Of a stretch of 24,502 nucleotides of DNA, positions 1-7,156 are shown in pieces. The position numbers were made by a program, and so were the translations under genes. The DNA comes from JAAZFE01 sp034005635. Its GTDB lineage: Bacteria; Verrucomicrobiota; Kiritimatiellia; CAIQIC01; Lenti-01. The notes beneath the pieces were generated by a model, which was not told where the DNA came from, searched no databases, and was given only the letters and a program-made list of their open reading frames with translations. The first letter of the stretch is position 1; every line of letters begins with the position of its first letter. The stretch lies in the NCBI GenBank assembly GCA_034005635.1, contig JAVEUJ010000021.1, forward strand, positions 1 through 24,502, read 5' to 3'.

Positions 1-294
1 AAGCCGGAACGGGTTGCCCTACCAACGGCGTGTGTCCTTGGTCCTTGGCCCCCAAACAGGGATCGAGCAAGCTCGACCCCTACATTTCAAATCCACTTTC
101 TCTGTGGGTGCGGGGGGCTGATTAGGGCGGCTCAGGTTGTTTTGCAGCCGGTCTTGAAGATCAAAAACAGCTCGGATCAGCAGAGACTCCTCGCCCTACC
201 CAAAGTCGAAATCGCAAGCGATTGGTAGGGCGAACCCTCCGGGTGAGCCGCAGCTGTTAGGGTCGAAACGTGCAATATAATACCACAAAATATT
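1..294. repeat. Gene-free left edge: repeat fragments
   Basis: No convincing gene is present. Positions 54-100 resemble the body of the larger repeat element seen at 7157-7455 and 16195-16475: a CAAACAGGGATCGAG phrase, a 6-bp inverted repeat TCGAGC-AA-GCTCGA (63-76), then a CCCCTACATTTCAAATCC-like stretch. The AT-rich end of that element would lie off the left edge. Positions 191-233 form a separate two-stem hairpin. The short open frames here look like accidents of the metE antisense strand. Confidence 0.55.
191..233. repeat. Two-stem palindromic element downstream of metE
   Basis: The outer arms TCGCCCTACC (191-200) and GGTAGGGCGA (224-233) are perfect complements. The inner arms AATCGC (210-215) and GCGATT (218-223) pair around an AA loop. 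A 9-nt bulge (201-209) is present on one side only. It lies about 60 bp past the metE stop codon and could act as a transcript end or mRNA-stabilising structure, but there is no U-run. It looks like a dispersed palindromic repeat. Confidence 0.6.
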
Positions 295-2625
295 TTAGCT
301 CGACGCGCGGAACTCGTGGGCGGCGGCGACCAGATTGCGGAGGGCGGGATCGACTTCTTTCCATTGACGGGTTTTGAGTCCGCAGTCGGGGTTGGCCCAG
401 AGGCGGTCACGGGGGATGACCTGGGCGGCGGCGCGCAGGAGGGCGAGCATTTCTTCGGTGGAGGGGACGCGGGGTGAATGGATATCCCAGACGCCAGGTC
501 CAATATCGTTGGGGTAATGGAATTGGGCGAAGGTCTGCAACAGCTCCATATTCGAGCGCGACGTTTCGATGGAAATCACATCGGCATCCAGTGCGGCAAT
601 ATCGGGCATGATATCGTCGAATTCGCAGTAGCACATGTGGGTATGGATTTGGGTGTCATCGCGGACACCGGAGGAGGCTAGGCGGAAGGCCTGGCCAGCC
701 CAGTCGAGATAAGCGCGCCAATCGGCGCGACGCAGGGGTAATCCCTCGCGAAGAGCGGGTTCATCGATTTGGATAATCGGCAAGCCAGCGGCTTCGAGAT
801 CGCGGACTTCGTCGCGCAGGGCCAGGGCAATTTGCCAGGCCGTGTCACGGCGGGGCTGGTCGTCGCGGACAAAACTCCACTGGAGGATGGTGATGGGACC
901 GGTGAGCATGGCCTTCATGGGCCGGGAAGTCAGGGCCTGAGCAAAAGTGGACCAGCGCACGGTCATGGGGTTGGGCCGCGTGACATCGCCAAAAATGATT
1001 GGGGGCTTGACACAGCGCGAGCCGTAGCTCTGGACCCAGCCATTTGTAGTAAAGGCGAACCCGGCGAGTTTTTCGCCGAAGTATTCCACCATGTCGGTGC
1101 GTTCGAATTCGCCGTGAACCAGCACATCCAAACCTGCATCCTCTTGCCAGCGGACGCAGGCAGTGGTTTCGGCCTCCAGAAATTGTTCGTAGTCGGCGGC
1201 GCTGGTTTCACCCTTGCGGAACCGGGCGCGGGCGGCACGGATTTCAGAGGTTTGCGGAAAGGATCCGATGGTGGTGGTGGGCATGGGCGGCAGATTTAAG
1301 CGGGCCTGCTGGCGAGTACGGCGTTCGGGGAAGGCGCTGTGGCGGCTCAAATCAGCAGGCGCAACGGCGGCAACCCTTTCGCGGACGGCGTCATTACGCA
1401 CGCGGGGGGAGGCACGCCGCCGGGCGGCAGCGCCACGGTTGAGGGTCAAGGCTTCGGCATCAGCGTTGGGGCCAAGCTGGGCGGCTAGTTGAACAGTCTC
1501 GACCAGTTTTTCTTGGGCGAAAGCCAGCCAGCTACGGATGTCCTTATCCAACTTGGTTTCCCAAGCCAGGCCATAAGGCGAATGCAGCAGGGAACAAGAT
1601 GGCGAGACGAACAATCGCTCAGGACCGAGTGCCGCAAGGGCTTGGTGCAGCAGGATCAGAGAGGCGTCAAAATCATTTTTCCAGACATTCCGGCCATCGA
1701 TGACGCCGAGAGAGAGGGCCATCGAGGAGGGTAATTCGGCCAGGCAGCGGTCGAGTTCCTCTGGGGCACGCACGGCATCGATATGGAGGGCATCTACCGG
1801 CAGGTGGCAAACGGCGGTGAGATTGTCGCCCAAGCCGCCGAAGTAGGTGGCCAGCATGAGGTGGAGGTCTGGAGCGGCTTGGCGGAGGGCGGTGTAGGCT
1901 TCGTGGGCGGCTGCGACGTGCGCAGGATCCAGGTCGAGACAATAGGCAGGTTCATCGAGCTGGACCCATTCGGCGCCAAGCTCGTGCAGACGGCGCAGAA
2001 TTTCGGCATAGACAGGCACCAGGCGGGGTAGCAGCGAGAAGCGATCAAAGCTGGCATCAGTGGTCTTGGCCAAGTGCAGGAAGGTGACGGGGCCAATAAG
2101 GACCGGCATGGTGCGAATGCCTAGAGCAAGGGCTTCGGTAAACTCGTCAAAGGGTTTGGTGGAGGCCAGCCGGAATGTTTGGTCTGCACTCAACTCGGGA
2201 ACAAGATAATGGTAGTTCGTGTCAAACCACTTCGTCATTTCCAGCGCCCGAGCGGCTCCATTGGCGCCGCCGCGGGCCATGGCGAAATAGGTGCTCAGGT
2301 CCGAAAGATCGCTGGGGGAGTCGAACCGCGGCGGGATAGCGTCGACCAGCAGGCAGGTGTCGAGCATCTGATCGTAAAGGCTGAAATCGTTGGAGGGAAT
2401 AAGATCGATGCCGATGGTTTGCTGCAACCGCCAGTTTTCGGCACGGAGGCGGCGGGCGGTGGCGAGGAGATCGGCGGTGGAGGACTTGCCGGCCCAGGTG
2501 GATTCCAGCGCGCGTTTGAGTTCGCGGTTGGCGCCGATGCGGGGAAAGCCCAGATTGTGAGAACGGATGGGAGAAGGGGGGGTAGACATATCAGGTTGCT
2601 CGTGGGGTTTAGTTATTATTGGCAT
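295..2625 (-). CDS. metE: Cobalamin-independent methionine synthase
   Basis: Transfers a methyl group from 5-methyltetrahydrofolate (polyglutamate) to homocysteine, the last step of methionine synthesis, in the cytoplasm without B12. The protein is 776 residues from this ATG, close to the usual ~755. The N-terminal half opens with SHNLGFPRIGANRELKRALE. The catalytic C-terminal half begins near TTIGSFPQTSEIR. The zinc ligands are all present: H663 and C665 (in THMCYCEF), E687 (in SIETS) and C748 (in NPDCGLKTR). Their spacing matches H641, C643, E665 and C726 of the E. coli enzyme with a constant offset. The start is uncertain: GTG at 2631, ATG at 2625 and ATG at 2589 are in frame, none with a clear ribosome binding site. 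A promoter-like pair abuts 2625. The gene stands alone between repeat-filled spacers. No cobalamin or SAM riboswitch was recognised upstream. Confidence 0.96.
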   Translation of the reverse strand: MPIITKPHEQPDMSTPPSPIRSHNLGFPRIGANRELKRALESTWAGKSSTADLLATARRLRAENWRLQQTIGIDLIPSNDFSLYDQMLDTCLLVDAIPPRFDSPSDLSDLSTYFAMARGGANGAARALEMTKWFDTNYHYLVPELSADQTFRLASTKPFDEFTEALALGIRTMPVLIGPVTFLHLAKTTDASFDRFSLLPRLVPVYAEILRRLHELGAEWVQLDEPAYCLDLDPAHVAAAHEAYTALRQAAPDLHLMLATYFGGLGDNLTAVCHLPVDALHIDAVRAPEELDRCLAELPSSMALSLGVIDGRNVWKNDFDASLILLHQALAALGPERLFVSPSCSLLHSPYGLAWETKLDKDIRSWLAFAQEKLVETVQLAAQLGPNADAEALTLNRGAAARRRASPRVRNDAVRERVAAVAPADLSRHSAFPERRTRQQARLNLPPMPTTTIGSFPQTSEIRAARARFRKGETSAADYEQFLEAETTACVRWQEDAGLDVLVHGEFERTDMVEYFGEKLAGFAFTTNGWVQSYGSRCVKPPIIFGDVTRPNPMTVRWSTFAQALTSRPMKAMLTGPITILQWSFVRDDQPRRDTAWQIALALRDEVRDLEAAGLPIIQIDEPALREGLPLRRADWRAYLDWAGQAFRLASSGVRDDTQIHTHMCYCEFDDIMPDIAALDADVISIETSRSNMELLQTFAQFHYPNDIGPGVWDIHSPRVPSTEEMLALLRAAAQVIPRDRLWANPDCGLKTRQWKEVDPALRNLVAAAHEFRASS

Positions 2626-2629
2626 GTTC

Positions 2630-2658
2630 ACAATAAGTGACCAGTGAGCCTAACGCAA
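2630..2658 (-). promoter_or_regulatory. Candidate metE promoter abutting the start
   Basis: Read on the minus strand: TTGCGT (2658-2653), a 17-nt gap, then TATTGT (2635-2630), ending four bases before the ATG at 2625. The match to the sigma-70 consensus is moderate (3/6 and 4/6). If real, the transcript would begin at or within a few bases of the start codon, implying a leaderless mRNA or use of the downstream ATG at 2589. This is inference only. Confidence 0.3.
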
Positions 2659-2711
2659 GGGGGAGGTGGAAAGAATTTGAAGGGGCACAACCAAGACAAC
2701 CGGGGCGGTTA

Positions 2712-2741
2712 AACTACGAAAGACGCGAAAGGCACGAAAGG
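2712..2741 (+). repeat. Triple-decamer repeat, CGAA family, copy 1
   Basis: Three consecutive 10-nt phrases: AACTACGAAA, GACGCGAAAG, GCACGAAAGG. Each has a CGAA or similar core at the same place in the phrase. It is the reference copy for the family in this spacer. Confidence 0.65.
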
Positions 2742-2768
2742 AAAAGAATAGGAAACAGCCGGGGAGTT

Positions 2769-2798
2769 AACTACGAATCACTCGAATGTCACGAATGG
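2769..2798 (+). repeat. Triple-decamer repeat, CGAA family, copy 2
   Basis: Phrases AACTACGAAT, CACTCGAATG and TCACGAATGG, in the same order and orientation as copy 1 and 27 bp after it. Confidence 0.65.
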
Positions 2799-2811
2799 AG
2801 AAGGGACGGGT

Positions 2812-2845
2812 GATGAATCTGAACTCAAGAACTCATGAATAGAAT
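2812..2845 (+). repeat. Dispersed 'gaatctgaactcaag' repeat, copy 1
   Basis: Begins GATGAATCTGAACTCAAGAA and continues with ACTCATGAATAGAATAG. Related copies lie at 5213-5242, 5262-5295, 5426-5511 and 20541-20635, always between genes. Confidence 0.7.
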
Positions 2846-2858
2846 AGCTGAGAAGATA

Positions 2859-2920
2859 AACTATGAAATGCGCGAAAGGCGCGAAAGGGGTTTCTGGAGT
2901 GGCAGGCTCCGTCCTGCCCG
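2859..2920 (+). repeat. Composite repeat: triple decamer plus CTCCGT hairpin, copy A
   Basis: A triple decamer (AACTATGAAA, TGCGCGAAAG, GCGCGAAAGG; 2859-2888) is followed by TTTCTGGAG and a hairpin with arms GGCAGG (2901-2906) and CCTGCC (2913-2918) closing the loop CTCCGT. The same order of parts recurs at 3263-3323 with different stem bases. Confidence 0.65.
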
Positions 2921-3020
2921 GGATGGGGGGCAAAGCAGCAGGGAATGAATCTGGAACTCAGGGAAGGGGGGAGGGTTTTGTTGTGAGCTGGATCGGAAGA
3001 CCAAGGCGGACAGTTTTTCT

Positions 3021-3090
3021 GTAGGTGCGCCCGCTGGGCGCGCCAGATCGGGGAGGGACGAACAGCCGCCGCGCTCAGCGAGCGCAGCTA
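3021..3090. repeat. Pair of related inverted GC-rich hairpins
   Basis: The first is GTAGGT followed by GCGCCC-gct-GGGCGC (3027-3041). The second is GCGCTC-agc-GAGCGC (3071-3085) followed by AGCTACA. The reverse complement of the second reads TGTAGCTGCGCTCGCTGAGC, plainly the same family as the first. The stem differs by paired changes (CCC/GGG against CTC/GAG). Confidence 0.6.
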
Positions 3091-3160
3091 CAGGGCGGAT
3101 GGTTAGGTTGGCTGCGCAGCCTTAAGCACACCGGGGCAAGCCCGGTGGATGGGCAGCCGA

Positions 3161-3225
3161 TTTCACGCCAAGACGCCCGCCTTCGCCAAGGCTGAGGTGG
3201 GCAAGCAAAGACATAAAGAAGAAGG
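3161..3225. repeat. Interrupted repeat with an inner palindrome
   Basis: The phrase TTTCACGCCAAGACG (3161-3175) and the phrase AAGCAAAGACATAAAGAAG (from 3203) read like two halves of one 'cgccaagacgcaaagacg' repeat. Between them lies a palindromic block with arms GCCCGCCT (3175-3182) and AGGTGGGC (3195-3202), one mismatch. The simplest reading is a palindromic element lodged inside an older repeat. Confidence 0.45.
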
Positions 3226-3262
3226 AAGAGGGAGGCAATATTTAAAATTTAATTTCCAGATG

Positions 3263-3323
3263 AACTACGAAAAACTCGAAAGGCGCGAAAAGATTCTGGA
3301 GGGACGGCCTCCGTGCCGTCCGC
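3263..3323 (+). repeat. Composite repeat: triple decamer plus CTCCGT hairpin, copy B
   Basis: The decamers AACTACGAAA, AACTCGAAAG and GCGCGAAAAG (3263-3292) lead into ATTCTGGAG and a hairpin with arms GGACGGC (3302-3308) and GCCGTCC (3315-3321). The loop is again exactly CTCCGT. Compare copy A at 2859-2920. Confidence 0.65.
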
Positions 3324-3334
3324 ATTCGACCAAT

Positions 3335-3364
3335 GACTACGAATGAGACAAATATTACGAATGG
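3335..3364 (+). repeat. Triple-decamer repeat, CGAA family, degenerate copy
   Basis: Phrases GACTACGAAT, GAGACAAATA and TTACGAATGG. The middle phrase has decayed while the outer two keep the family pattern and the 30-nt total length. Confidence 0.5.
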
Positions 3365-3421
3365 AGAAAACCACGGAGGGGGTGTGGGACGATCAACGAC
3401 CGACCAACAACGACCAACAAT

Positions 3422-4216
3422 CTAGCCTTGCAGGAGGCGGGCGGCGTTGCCGCCGAGGGCGGCGGCGAGAACATCGTCGGGGAGGCCCAGGGTGTGCCAG
3501 CGGGCTAGTTCCTCAGTCTGGTCGGACCAGGGGCTGTCGGTTCCGAAGAGAATATAGCCGGGGGCGTGGTCAAGGATCATGGCGCGGGCTTCCGCGGGTG
3601 GCATTTCATGGAGGCAGAAGGAAGTCTCAATATAGACGGGGCGGCCAATCAGATAGGTGCGCGAGTTTTCCCAGTCGCGCCATCCGCCCAAATGGGTGGC
3701 CACCAATTTCAGCGTGGGGAAGGTATCGATGACGTGGCGGATGCGTATAGGATCGCAGATACGTTCAGGGGGATAGGCCATGTCGAAACCGGTATGAAAG
3801 ACGGCCAAGAGGCCGCGGGCGGCGATACGCTCATAGAGCGGGAAGAGGCGTTCGTCATCGAGCACAAATTTCTGGTAGTAGGGATGGAACTTGAGGCCGT
3901 TGAAGCCTTCGGCGGCGGTTTGGTCGATGTGGGCGAGGGCCTCGGGGTCGTCAGGGTGGACCGACAGGAGCATTTCAAGGCGCGGCTCCTGAGTCCGGAC
4001 TTTACGCGCCCAGCGACGGATGCCATCGAAGTGGGTTGGCTTGGTGGCGATGGGGCAGATGACCGAGCGGTCGATGCCAGCGCGGTCCATGGAGGCAATT
4101 AGCGAGGAGGTACGGCCGTCCGTGGCGGCCTGGATATGGCCTTCTTCCTCCAGGAACGGGATGGCCTTGGCCGCAAGGGTATCCTCAAAGGCATGGGTAT
4201 GGAAGTCGATGAGCAT
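3422..4216 (-). CDS. Amidohydrolase (TIM-barrel metal-dependent hydrolase)
   Basis: A 264-residue protein of the amidohydrolase-2 type (related to ACMSD and similar decarboxylases/hydrolases), probably cytoplasmic. Visible metal-site motifs are DFHTHAF with H6 and H8, GLKFHP (K109, H111), VFHTG (H141), ATHLGGW (H175) and FGTDSPW with the conserved Asp at D227. The length is typical for short members. The substrate cannot be told from sequence. The upstream bases are a poly-purine run on the plus strand (poly-pyrimidine in the mRNA), so there is no Shine-Dalgarno support for the ATG, but the motif at residues 4-8 fixes the start closely. It follows surE on the same strand after 112 bp and may share its transcript. 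A 26-nt piece of its codons for the ATHLGGW region recurs at 13141-13166. Confidence 0.9.
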   Translation of the reverse strand: MLIDFHTHAFEDTLAAKAIPFLEEEGHIQAATDGRTSSLIASMDRAGIDRSVICPIATKPTHFDGIRRWARKVRTQEPRLEMLLSVHPDDPEALAHIDQTAAEGFNGLKFHPYYQKFVLDDERLFPLYERIAARGLLAVFHTGFDMAYPPERICDPIRIRHVIDTFPTLKLVATHLGGWRDWENSRTYLIGRPVYIETSFCLHEMPPAEARAMILDHAPGYILFGTDSPWSDQTEELARWHTLGLPDDVLAAALGGNAARLLQG

Positions 4217-4235
4217 GGGGGGAGGGGGGGGGAGG

Positions 4236-4262
4236 TCAGGGTTCAGGAGTCAGGGTTCAGGA
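4236..4262. repeat. Short tandem repeat between surE and amidohydrolase
   Basis: The 14-nt unit TCAGGGTTCAGGAG (4236-4249) is followed at once by TCAGGGTTCAGGA (4250-4262). It sits in a G-rich stretch just upstream of the amidohydrolase start. Confidence 0.6.
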
Positions 4263-4328
4263 TGGGTAGGAGGCCAGGGGATATTCAGAAGCTAGGGGTC
4301 AGAATAAAGACTCCAATTCTGGCGACTT

Positions 4329-5099
4329 TTATTTCGTCAACACCGGGGGATGGGCGGTGAGGGCTTCGATAGCTGCATGCTCGGTGTGGTCGAGTCCGAT
4401 GGGCGACAGCGAGACATAACCCTCGCGGAGAGCCTCGAGGTCGGTACCGCTCATATCGCCGTTCTCGAAGAGTTCGCCCGTCATCCAGTAATACGGGTGG
4501 CCCCAAGGGTCACTGCGCTGTTCGTATTGTTCAACAAAGCGGGAGGAGCCCATGCGGGTGATGCGTAAGCCGGCGAGTTGGTCGTAGGGGCAGTTGGGAA
4601 TATTGACGTTCCAGAAGATGCCCGGGGCAATCTGCAGGCGGCCGGCGACGACCTGTTCGACCAGCTCGCGACTAACGCGGGCTGCAGTGTCCCAGCAGGG
4701 GTCGGTGAAGGTGTCGAGGGAAAGCGCGATAGAGGGAATGCCCATGATGGGGCCTTCGGTGGCGGCAGAGACGGTACCGGAATAGAGCACGCTGATGCCG
4801 GCATTGGGGCCGAGATTGATGCCGCTGAGGATGAGGTCGGGCTTGGGGTTGAGCAGCAGGCTGACGGCGAGTTTGACACAGTCGGCAGGGGTGCCGCTGA
4901 TGGCAGTCCCAAATGGCGGCTCACCAGGAGGCCAAGAGCGGGCGTGCAGCGGTTTGCTGAGCGTGATTCCATGGCCAATTGCAGAGCGTTCGCGGTCGGG
5001 GGCGATGACGTGGATCTCGCCGAGGTCTTTGACAGCGTTGTGAAGGGCGTGGATGCCAGCGGCTTGGATGCCGTCGTCGTTGGAAATCAGAATTCGCAT
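4329..5099 (-). CDS. surE: 5'/3'-nucleotidase SurE
   Basis: Metal-dependent nucleoside monophosphate phosphatase of the SurE family, cytoplasmic, linked to stationary-phase survival and nucleotide salvage. The family start MRILISNDDG is unmistakable, so ATG 5099 is chosen over an in-frame upstream start at 5138 that would add 13 residues of repeat-like sequence. The 256-residue length is normal. The metal/phosphate residues D8, D9, S39 (in RERSAIGHG) and N95 (in LSGINLGPN) are all present, as is the YSGTVSAATEG segment. No Shine-Dalgarno sequence is visible; the upstream mRNA is C-rich. In many bacteria surE neighbours pcm and nlpD, but not here. Confidence 0.96.
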   Translation of the reverse strand: MRILISNDDGIQAAGIHALHNAVKDLGEIHVIAPDRERSAIGHGITLSKPLHARSWPPGEPPFGTAISGTPADCVKLAVSLLLNPKPDLILSGINLGPNAGISVLYSGTVSAATEGPIMGIPSIALSLDTFTDPCWDTAARVSRELVEQVVAGRLQIAPGIFWNVNIPNCPYDQLAGLRITRMGSSRFVEQYEQRSDPWGHPYYWMTGELFENGDMSGTDLEALREGYVSLSPIGLDHTEHAAIEALTAHPPVLTK

Positions 5100-5158
5100 G
5101 ATGGGTGGGATGATGCCGGAGGGGAGGGGGGATGGCAAGCGGCGAGTGGGCGGAGGGA

Positions 5159-5200
5159 TTCAATATCCAATGTTCAATGTCCAATATCCAATTTCCAAGG
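5159..5200. repeat. AT-rich tandem of CCAATRT-like words
   Basis: Four near-repeats of 8-10 nt, CAATATCCAA, TGTTCAATGT, CCAATATCCA and ATTTCCAAGG. It is conspicuously AT-rich against its surroundings. No function is assigned. Confidence 0.55.
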
Positions 5201-5313
5201 GGCAGCCGAGGACTGAATCTGAACCCAAGAGCTTAGAAAATGGACCACAACGCAGGGAAATTGAATTTGAACTCATGAACTCAGGAATAGAATAGAAACA
5301 GGCAGGAGGGGAC

Positions 5314-5343
5314 AACCACGGATGAAGACTAATGGACACAGCG
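5314..5343 (+). repeat. Triple-decamer repeat, CCACGGAT family, copy 1
   Basis: Begins AACCACGGAT, then GAAGACTAAT, then GGACACAGCG. The later phrases have drifted from the family pattern. Confidence 0.5.
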
Positions 5344-5373
5344 CGGCATGGCAGTCAACAAAAGGATTAAGAC

Positions 5374-5403
5374 AACCACGGATTACACTGATGGCACAGA
5401 TGG
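5374..5403 (+). repeat. Triple-decamer repeat, CCACGGAT family, copy 2
   Basis: AACCACGGAT, TACACTGATG, GCACAGATGG: three 10-nt phrases with GAT in a fixed place. It is the cleanest member of this family in the window. Confidence 0.65.
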
Positions 5404-5425
5404 GGAAGGATGGGGGAACTGGAAA

Positions 5426-5511
5426 GGAATCTGAACTCAAGAACTCATGAACAAATCAATGAGCTGGGCTCACGACAAGATGCAAAGGCGTGAAGGGGGA
5501 AGGGAAAAGGG
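5426..5511 (+). repeat. Long copy of the 'gaatctgaactcaag' repeat
   Basis: Opens GGAATCTGAACTCAAGAACT and runs through a 'ctcacgacaagatg' phrase to 'cgtgaagggggaaggg'. The copy at 20541-20635, 15 kb away, follows the same order (CTCAAGAACTCATGAACA, then CTCACGCTAAGACG, then TGAAGGGGGAATGG), so the unit is about 90 bp. Confidence 0.65.
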
Positions 5512-5512
5512 C

Positions 5513-5542
5513 AACCACAGATGAACCCTGATGGACACAAAT
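5513..5542 (+). repeat. Triple-decamer repeat, CCACGGAT family, copy 3
   Basis: AACCACAGAT, GAACCCTGAT, GGACACAAAT. Each 10-nt phrase ends in an AT step and the total is again 30 nt. Confidence 0.6.
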
Positions 5543-5578
5543 AAGATGTAATGGGGTTTGGGTGATATTTGCCCGGTA

Positions 5579-7105
5579 TTACGACATTTTGACGACGTAG
5601 GCACCGAAGGGGGGGAGGGTGGCGCCGGGGTCCATTTCACCATAGAGGGGTTGTCCGGTGAATAAGTGGGGGGCACGTTCAAGTTGGCGCGATTGGTTGC
5701 CCAAGTTAACTGCGCAGCGGATGAGTTGGCGGCCGAGTCGGCGGTCAAAGGCGATCACTGTGCGCTCGGTGGGCGGGGCATTTTCGCCAACATCCAGAAT
5801 AGCGCATTCGCCATCGATGAGCGGGCGGTGTTTTTTGCGCAGGGCGATGATGTCGTGAAAGAAGTCAAACCAGCGCTGGCGGTCTTCGAGTCCGCGAGCA
5901 AAAATATTACCTTCGAATTCAACGCCTTCCTGGCGAGTTTCGCGACCATCAAGATTCAGGACGCGGCGTCCTTTGTCGCAGGGTTGGCAGCGGGCATGAA
6001 TGGAGGGGCGGTTGACTGCGCCGTATTCCTGGCCCGTGTAGAGAAAGGGCAGCGTGCGGGGGGAGAGAAAGGCCAGGGTGTTAAGCGCGCGGAAGGCACC
6101 GGGCCCGAAGCGATAGATGCCGCGGCCTTCGTCGTGGTTGTCGGTGTAGCGGGCGGCGAAGCGGGGCCCGGCAAAATGGGGGGCCGCCTCTTCATACTGC
6201 ATCAGGACATGCGCGGCCGCAGCGGCAATGCCGCCATCTCCCCAGGCATCGAGGATGGGATGAAAATCATGATTGTGATGAGCATCTTCAGCCAGCCGGA
6301 GCTGGGAACGTCCATTTTCGTCCACGGCATAGGCATACTGGCCCAGTTTATAGAAGTCGTCGTCATAGGCGGCATCCATGCCGCGGGCAAACAGGTCGAG
6401 GTTGTTCTGGAAGCCGTAGCATTCGGCCATGAACAGGAGGTCGCGTCCGGGGTGACGGGAGCGGAGGACCGGCAGGGCATCGTCCCAGAATGAGCAGTCG
6501 TTGATAAAGTGGGCCATATCGAGGCGGAAGCCATCGATGCCATCGGGGCGGCCATCTTCGCCCGGACCAAGGATGGAGAGCCAAAAGTCGTAGACTTCGA
6601 TCATGGCGGCGCGCAGGTCCGGATTGGTGTAGTCGAGCTTGGCGGTATCGGTCCAGTCGGCGTCATAGGCGGCAGCACCGTCGGGGCCGTGGACATAGTA
6701 TTCGTGATGGTGAGTCATCCAGACGTGGTCACGGGCAGTATGATTGGGAGTGATGTCGAAGATGACTTTGAATTTAAGGTTATGGGCGCGGCGGATGAAA
6801 GCAACGATGTCGGCCCGCGAGCCGTATTCGGGTTCAACGGCGGTAAAGTCGCTGGAGGCGTAGGGCGAGCCGATACCCTTGCGGGCGAACTTTCCAATCG
6901 GAAAGGGCGGCAGAAGATAGAGAGTATTGACGCCGAGACGTCGCAAGCGCGGTAGATAGCGTGTGAGATAGGCGAGGGGGGACTCGGTGAGCGGTCGCTC
7001 TATGGCCGCTTCAAGGGCGTTGCGTGGCTCGCGGGCTGCCAACGAACGAAGATTGATTTGGTAGAGAATGGCCGAGGATATCCAAGAGGTAGGGTTCGCT
7101 TTCAT
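5579..7105 (-). CDS. GH13 alpha-amylase family enzyme, cytoplasmic
   Basis: A 508-residue glycoside hydrolase family 13 protein acting on alpha-glucans or alpha-glucosides. No signal peptide is present, so it should act inside the cell. The four family regions are present in order: DITPNH; GFRLDMAH with nucleophile D196; FMAECYG with acid/base E228; and YTDNHDEGR with H324-D325. The GIGSPYASSDFTAVEPEYG loop resembles small-oligosaccharide-active members (oligo-glucosidase, trehalose-synthase-like), but substrate and reaction (hydrolysis or transglycosylation) cannot be settled. A C-terminal beta domain ends at PFGAYVVKM. Starts at TTG 7141 and ATG 7114 are possible. ATG 7105 is chosen because a promoter-like GATAGT lies at 7120-7115. 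The AT-rich end of a repeat element sits about 50 bp upstream. Confidence 0.9.
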   Translation of the reverse strand: MKANPTSWISSAILYQINLRSLAAREPRNALEAAIERPLTESPLAYLTRYLPRLRRLGVNTLYLLPPFPIGKFARKGIGSPYASSDFTAVEPEYGSRADIVAFIRRAHNLKFKVIFDITPNHTARDHVWMTHHHEYYVHGPDGAAAYDADWTDTAKLDYTNPDLRAAMIEVYDFWLSILGPGEDGRPDGIDGFRLDMAHFINDCSFWDDALPVLRSRHPGRDLLFMAECYGFQNNLDLFARGMDAAYDDDFYKLGQYAYAVDENGRSQLRLAEDAHHNHDFHPILDAWGDGGIAAAAAHVLMQYEEAAPHFAGPRFAARYTDNHDEGRGIYRFGPGAFRALNTLAFLSPRTLPFLYTGQEYGAVNRPSIHARCQPCDKGRRVLNLDGRETRQEGVEFEGNIFARGLEDRQRWFDFFHDIIALRKKHRPLIDGECAILDVGENAPPTERTVIAFDRRLGRQLIRCAVNLGNQSRQLERAPHLFTGQPLYGEMDPGATLPPFGAYVVKMS

Positions 7106-7114
7106 AATCGGCAT

Positions 7115-7141
7115 ACTATCGGGGAACGGCGGGGGGTGCAA
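7115..7141 (-). promoter_or_regulatory. Candidate promoter of the cytoplasmic GH13 gene
   Basis: On the minus strand TTGCAC (7141-7136) and GATAGT (7120-7115) are 15 nt apart. The spacing is short and the match moderate. It lies between the repeat element's palindromes and the chosen ATG at 7105, leaving almost no leader. Confidence 0.25.
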
Positions 7142-7156
7142 GGCCAGGAGGGTGAG

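Larger units (their letters stand above)
2637..3421. repeat. Repeat-filled spacer between metE and the amidohydrolase
   Basis: A gene-free stretch of about 780 bp, purine-rich on the plus strand. It holds five copies of a 30-nt repeat made of three 10-nt phrases, a copy of the 'gaatctgaactcaag' family (2812-2845, with a shorter piece at 2941-2966), two CTCCGT-loop hairpins, two related GC-rich hairpins (3021-3090) and an interrupted 'tttcacgccaagacg' repeat (3161-3225). The small open frames inside are composed of repeat sequence and have no family resemblance. Confidence 0.7.
5100..5578. repeat. Repeat-filled spacer between surE and GH13 gene
   Basis: About 480 bp with no gene. In order: an AT-rich tandem of CCAATAT-like words (5159-5200), two 'gaatctgaactc' family pieces (5213-5242, 5262-5295), two 'aaccacggat' triple decamers (5314-5343, 5374-5403), a longer 'gaatctgaactc' copy (5426-5511) and a third 'aaccacagat' triple decamer (5513-5542). 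No terminator with a U-run was seen. Confidence 0.7.

Noticed and set aside
2300..2330. tRNA T-loop-like word (GGTTCGACTCC on the minus strand)
   Set aside because: Lies inside metE, encodes RFDSPS, and no cloverleaf can be built around it.
2626..2760. B12 or SAM riboswitch upstream of metE
   Set aside because: No B12-box (GCCACTG-type) or SAM-I core was found, and the region is repeat sequence.
2712..3364. CRISPR-like series of 30-nt repeats
   Set aside because: Spacing between copies is irregular (from 27 to several hundred bp), copies differ from one another, and no cas genes are present.
3149..3732. Small plus-strand frames in and after the metE-amidohydrolase spacer
   Set aside because: They consist of repeat sequence or lie opposite the amidohydrolase, and are rich in Gly/Arg with no resemblance to proteins.
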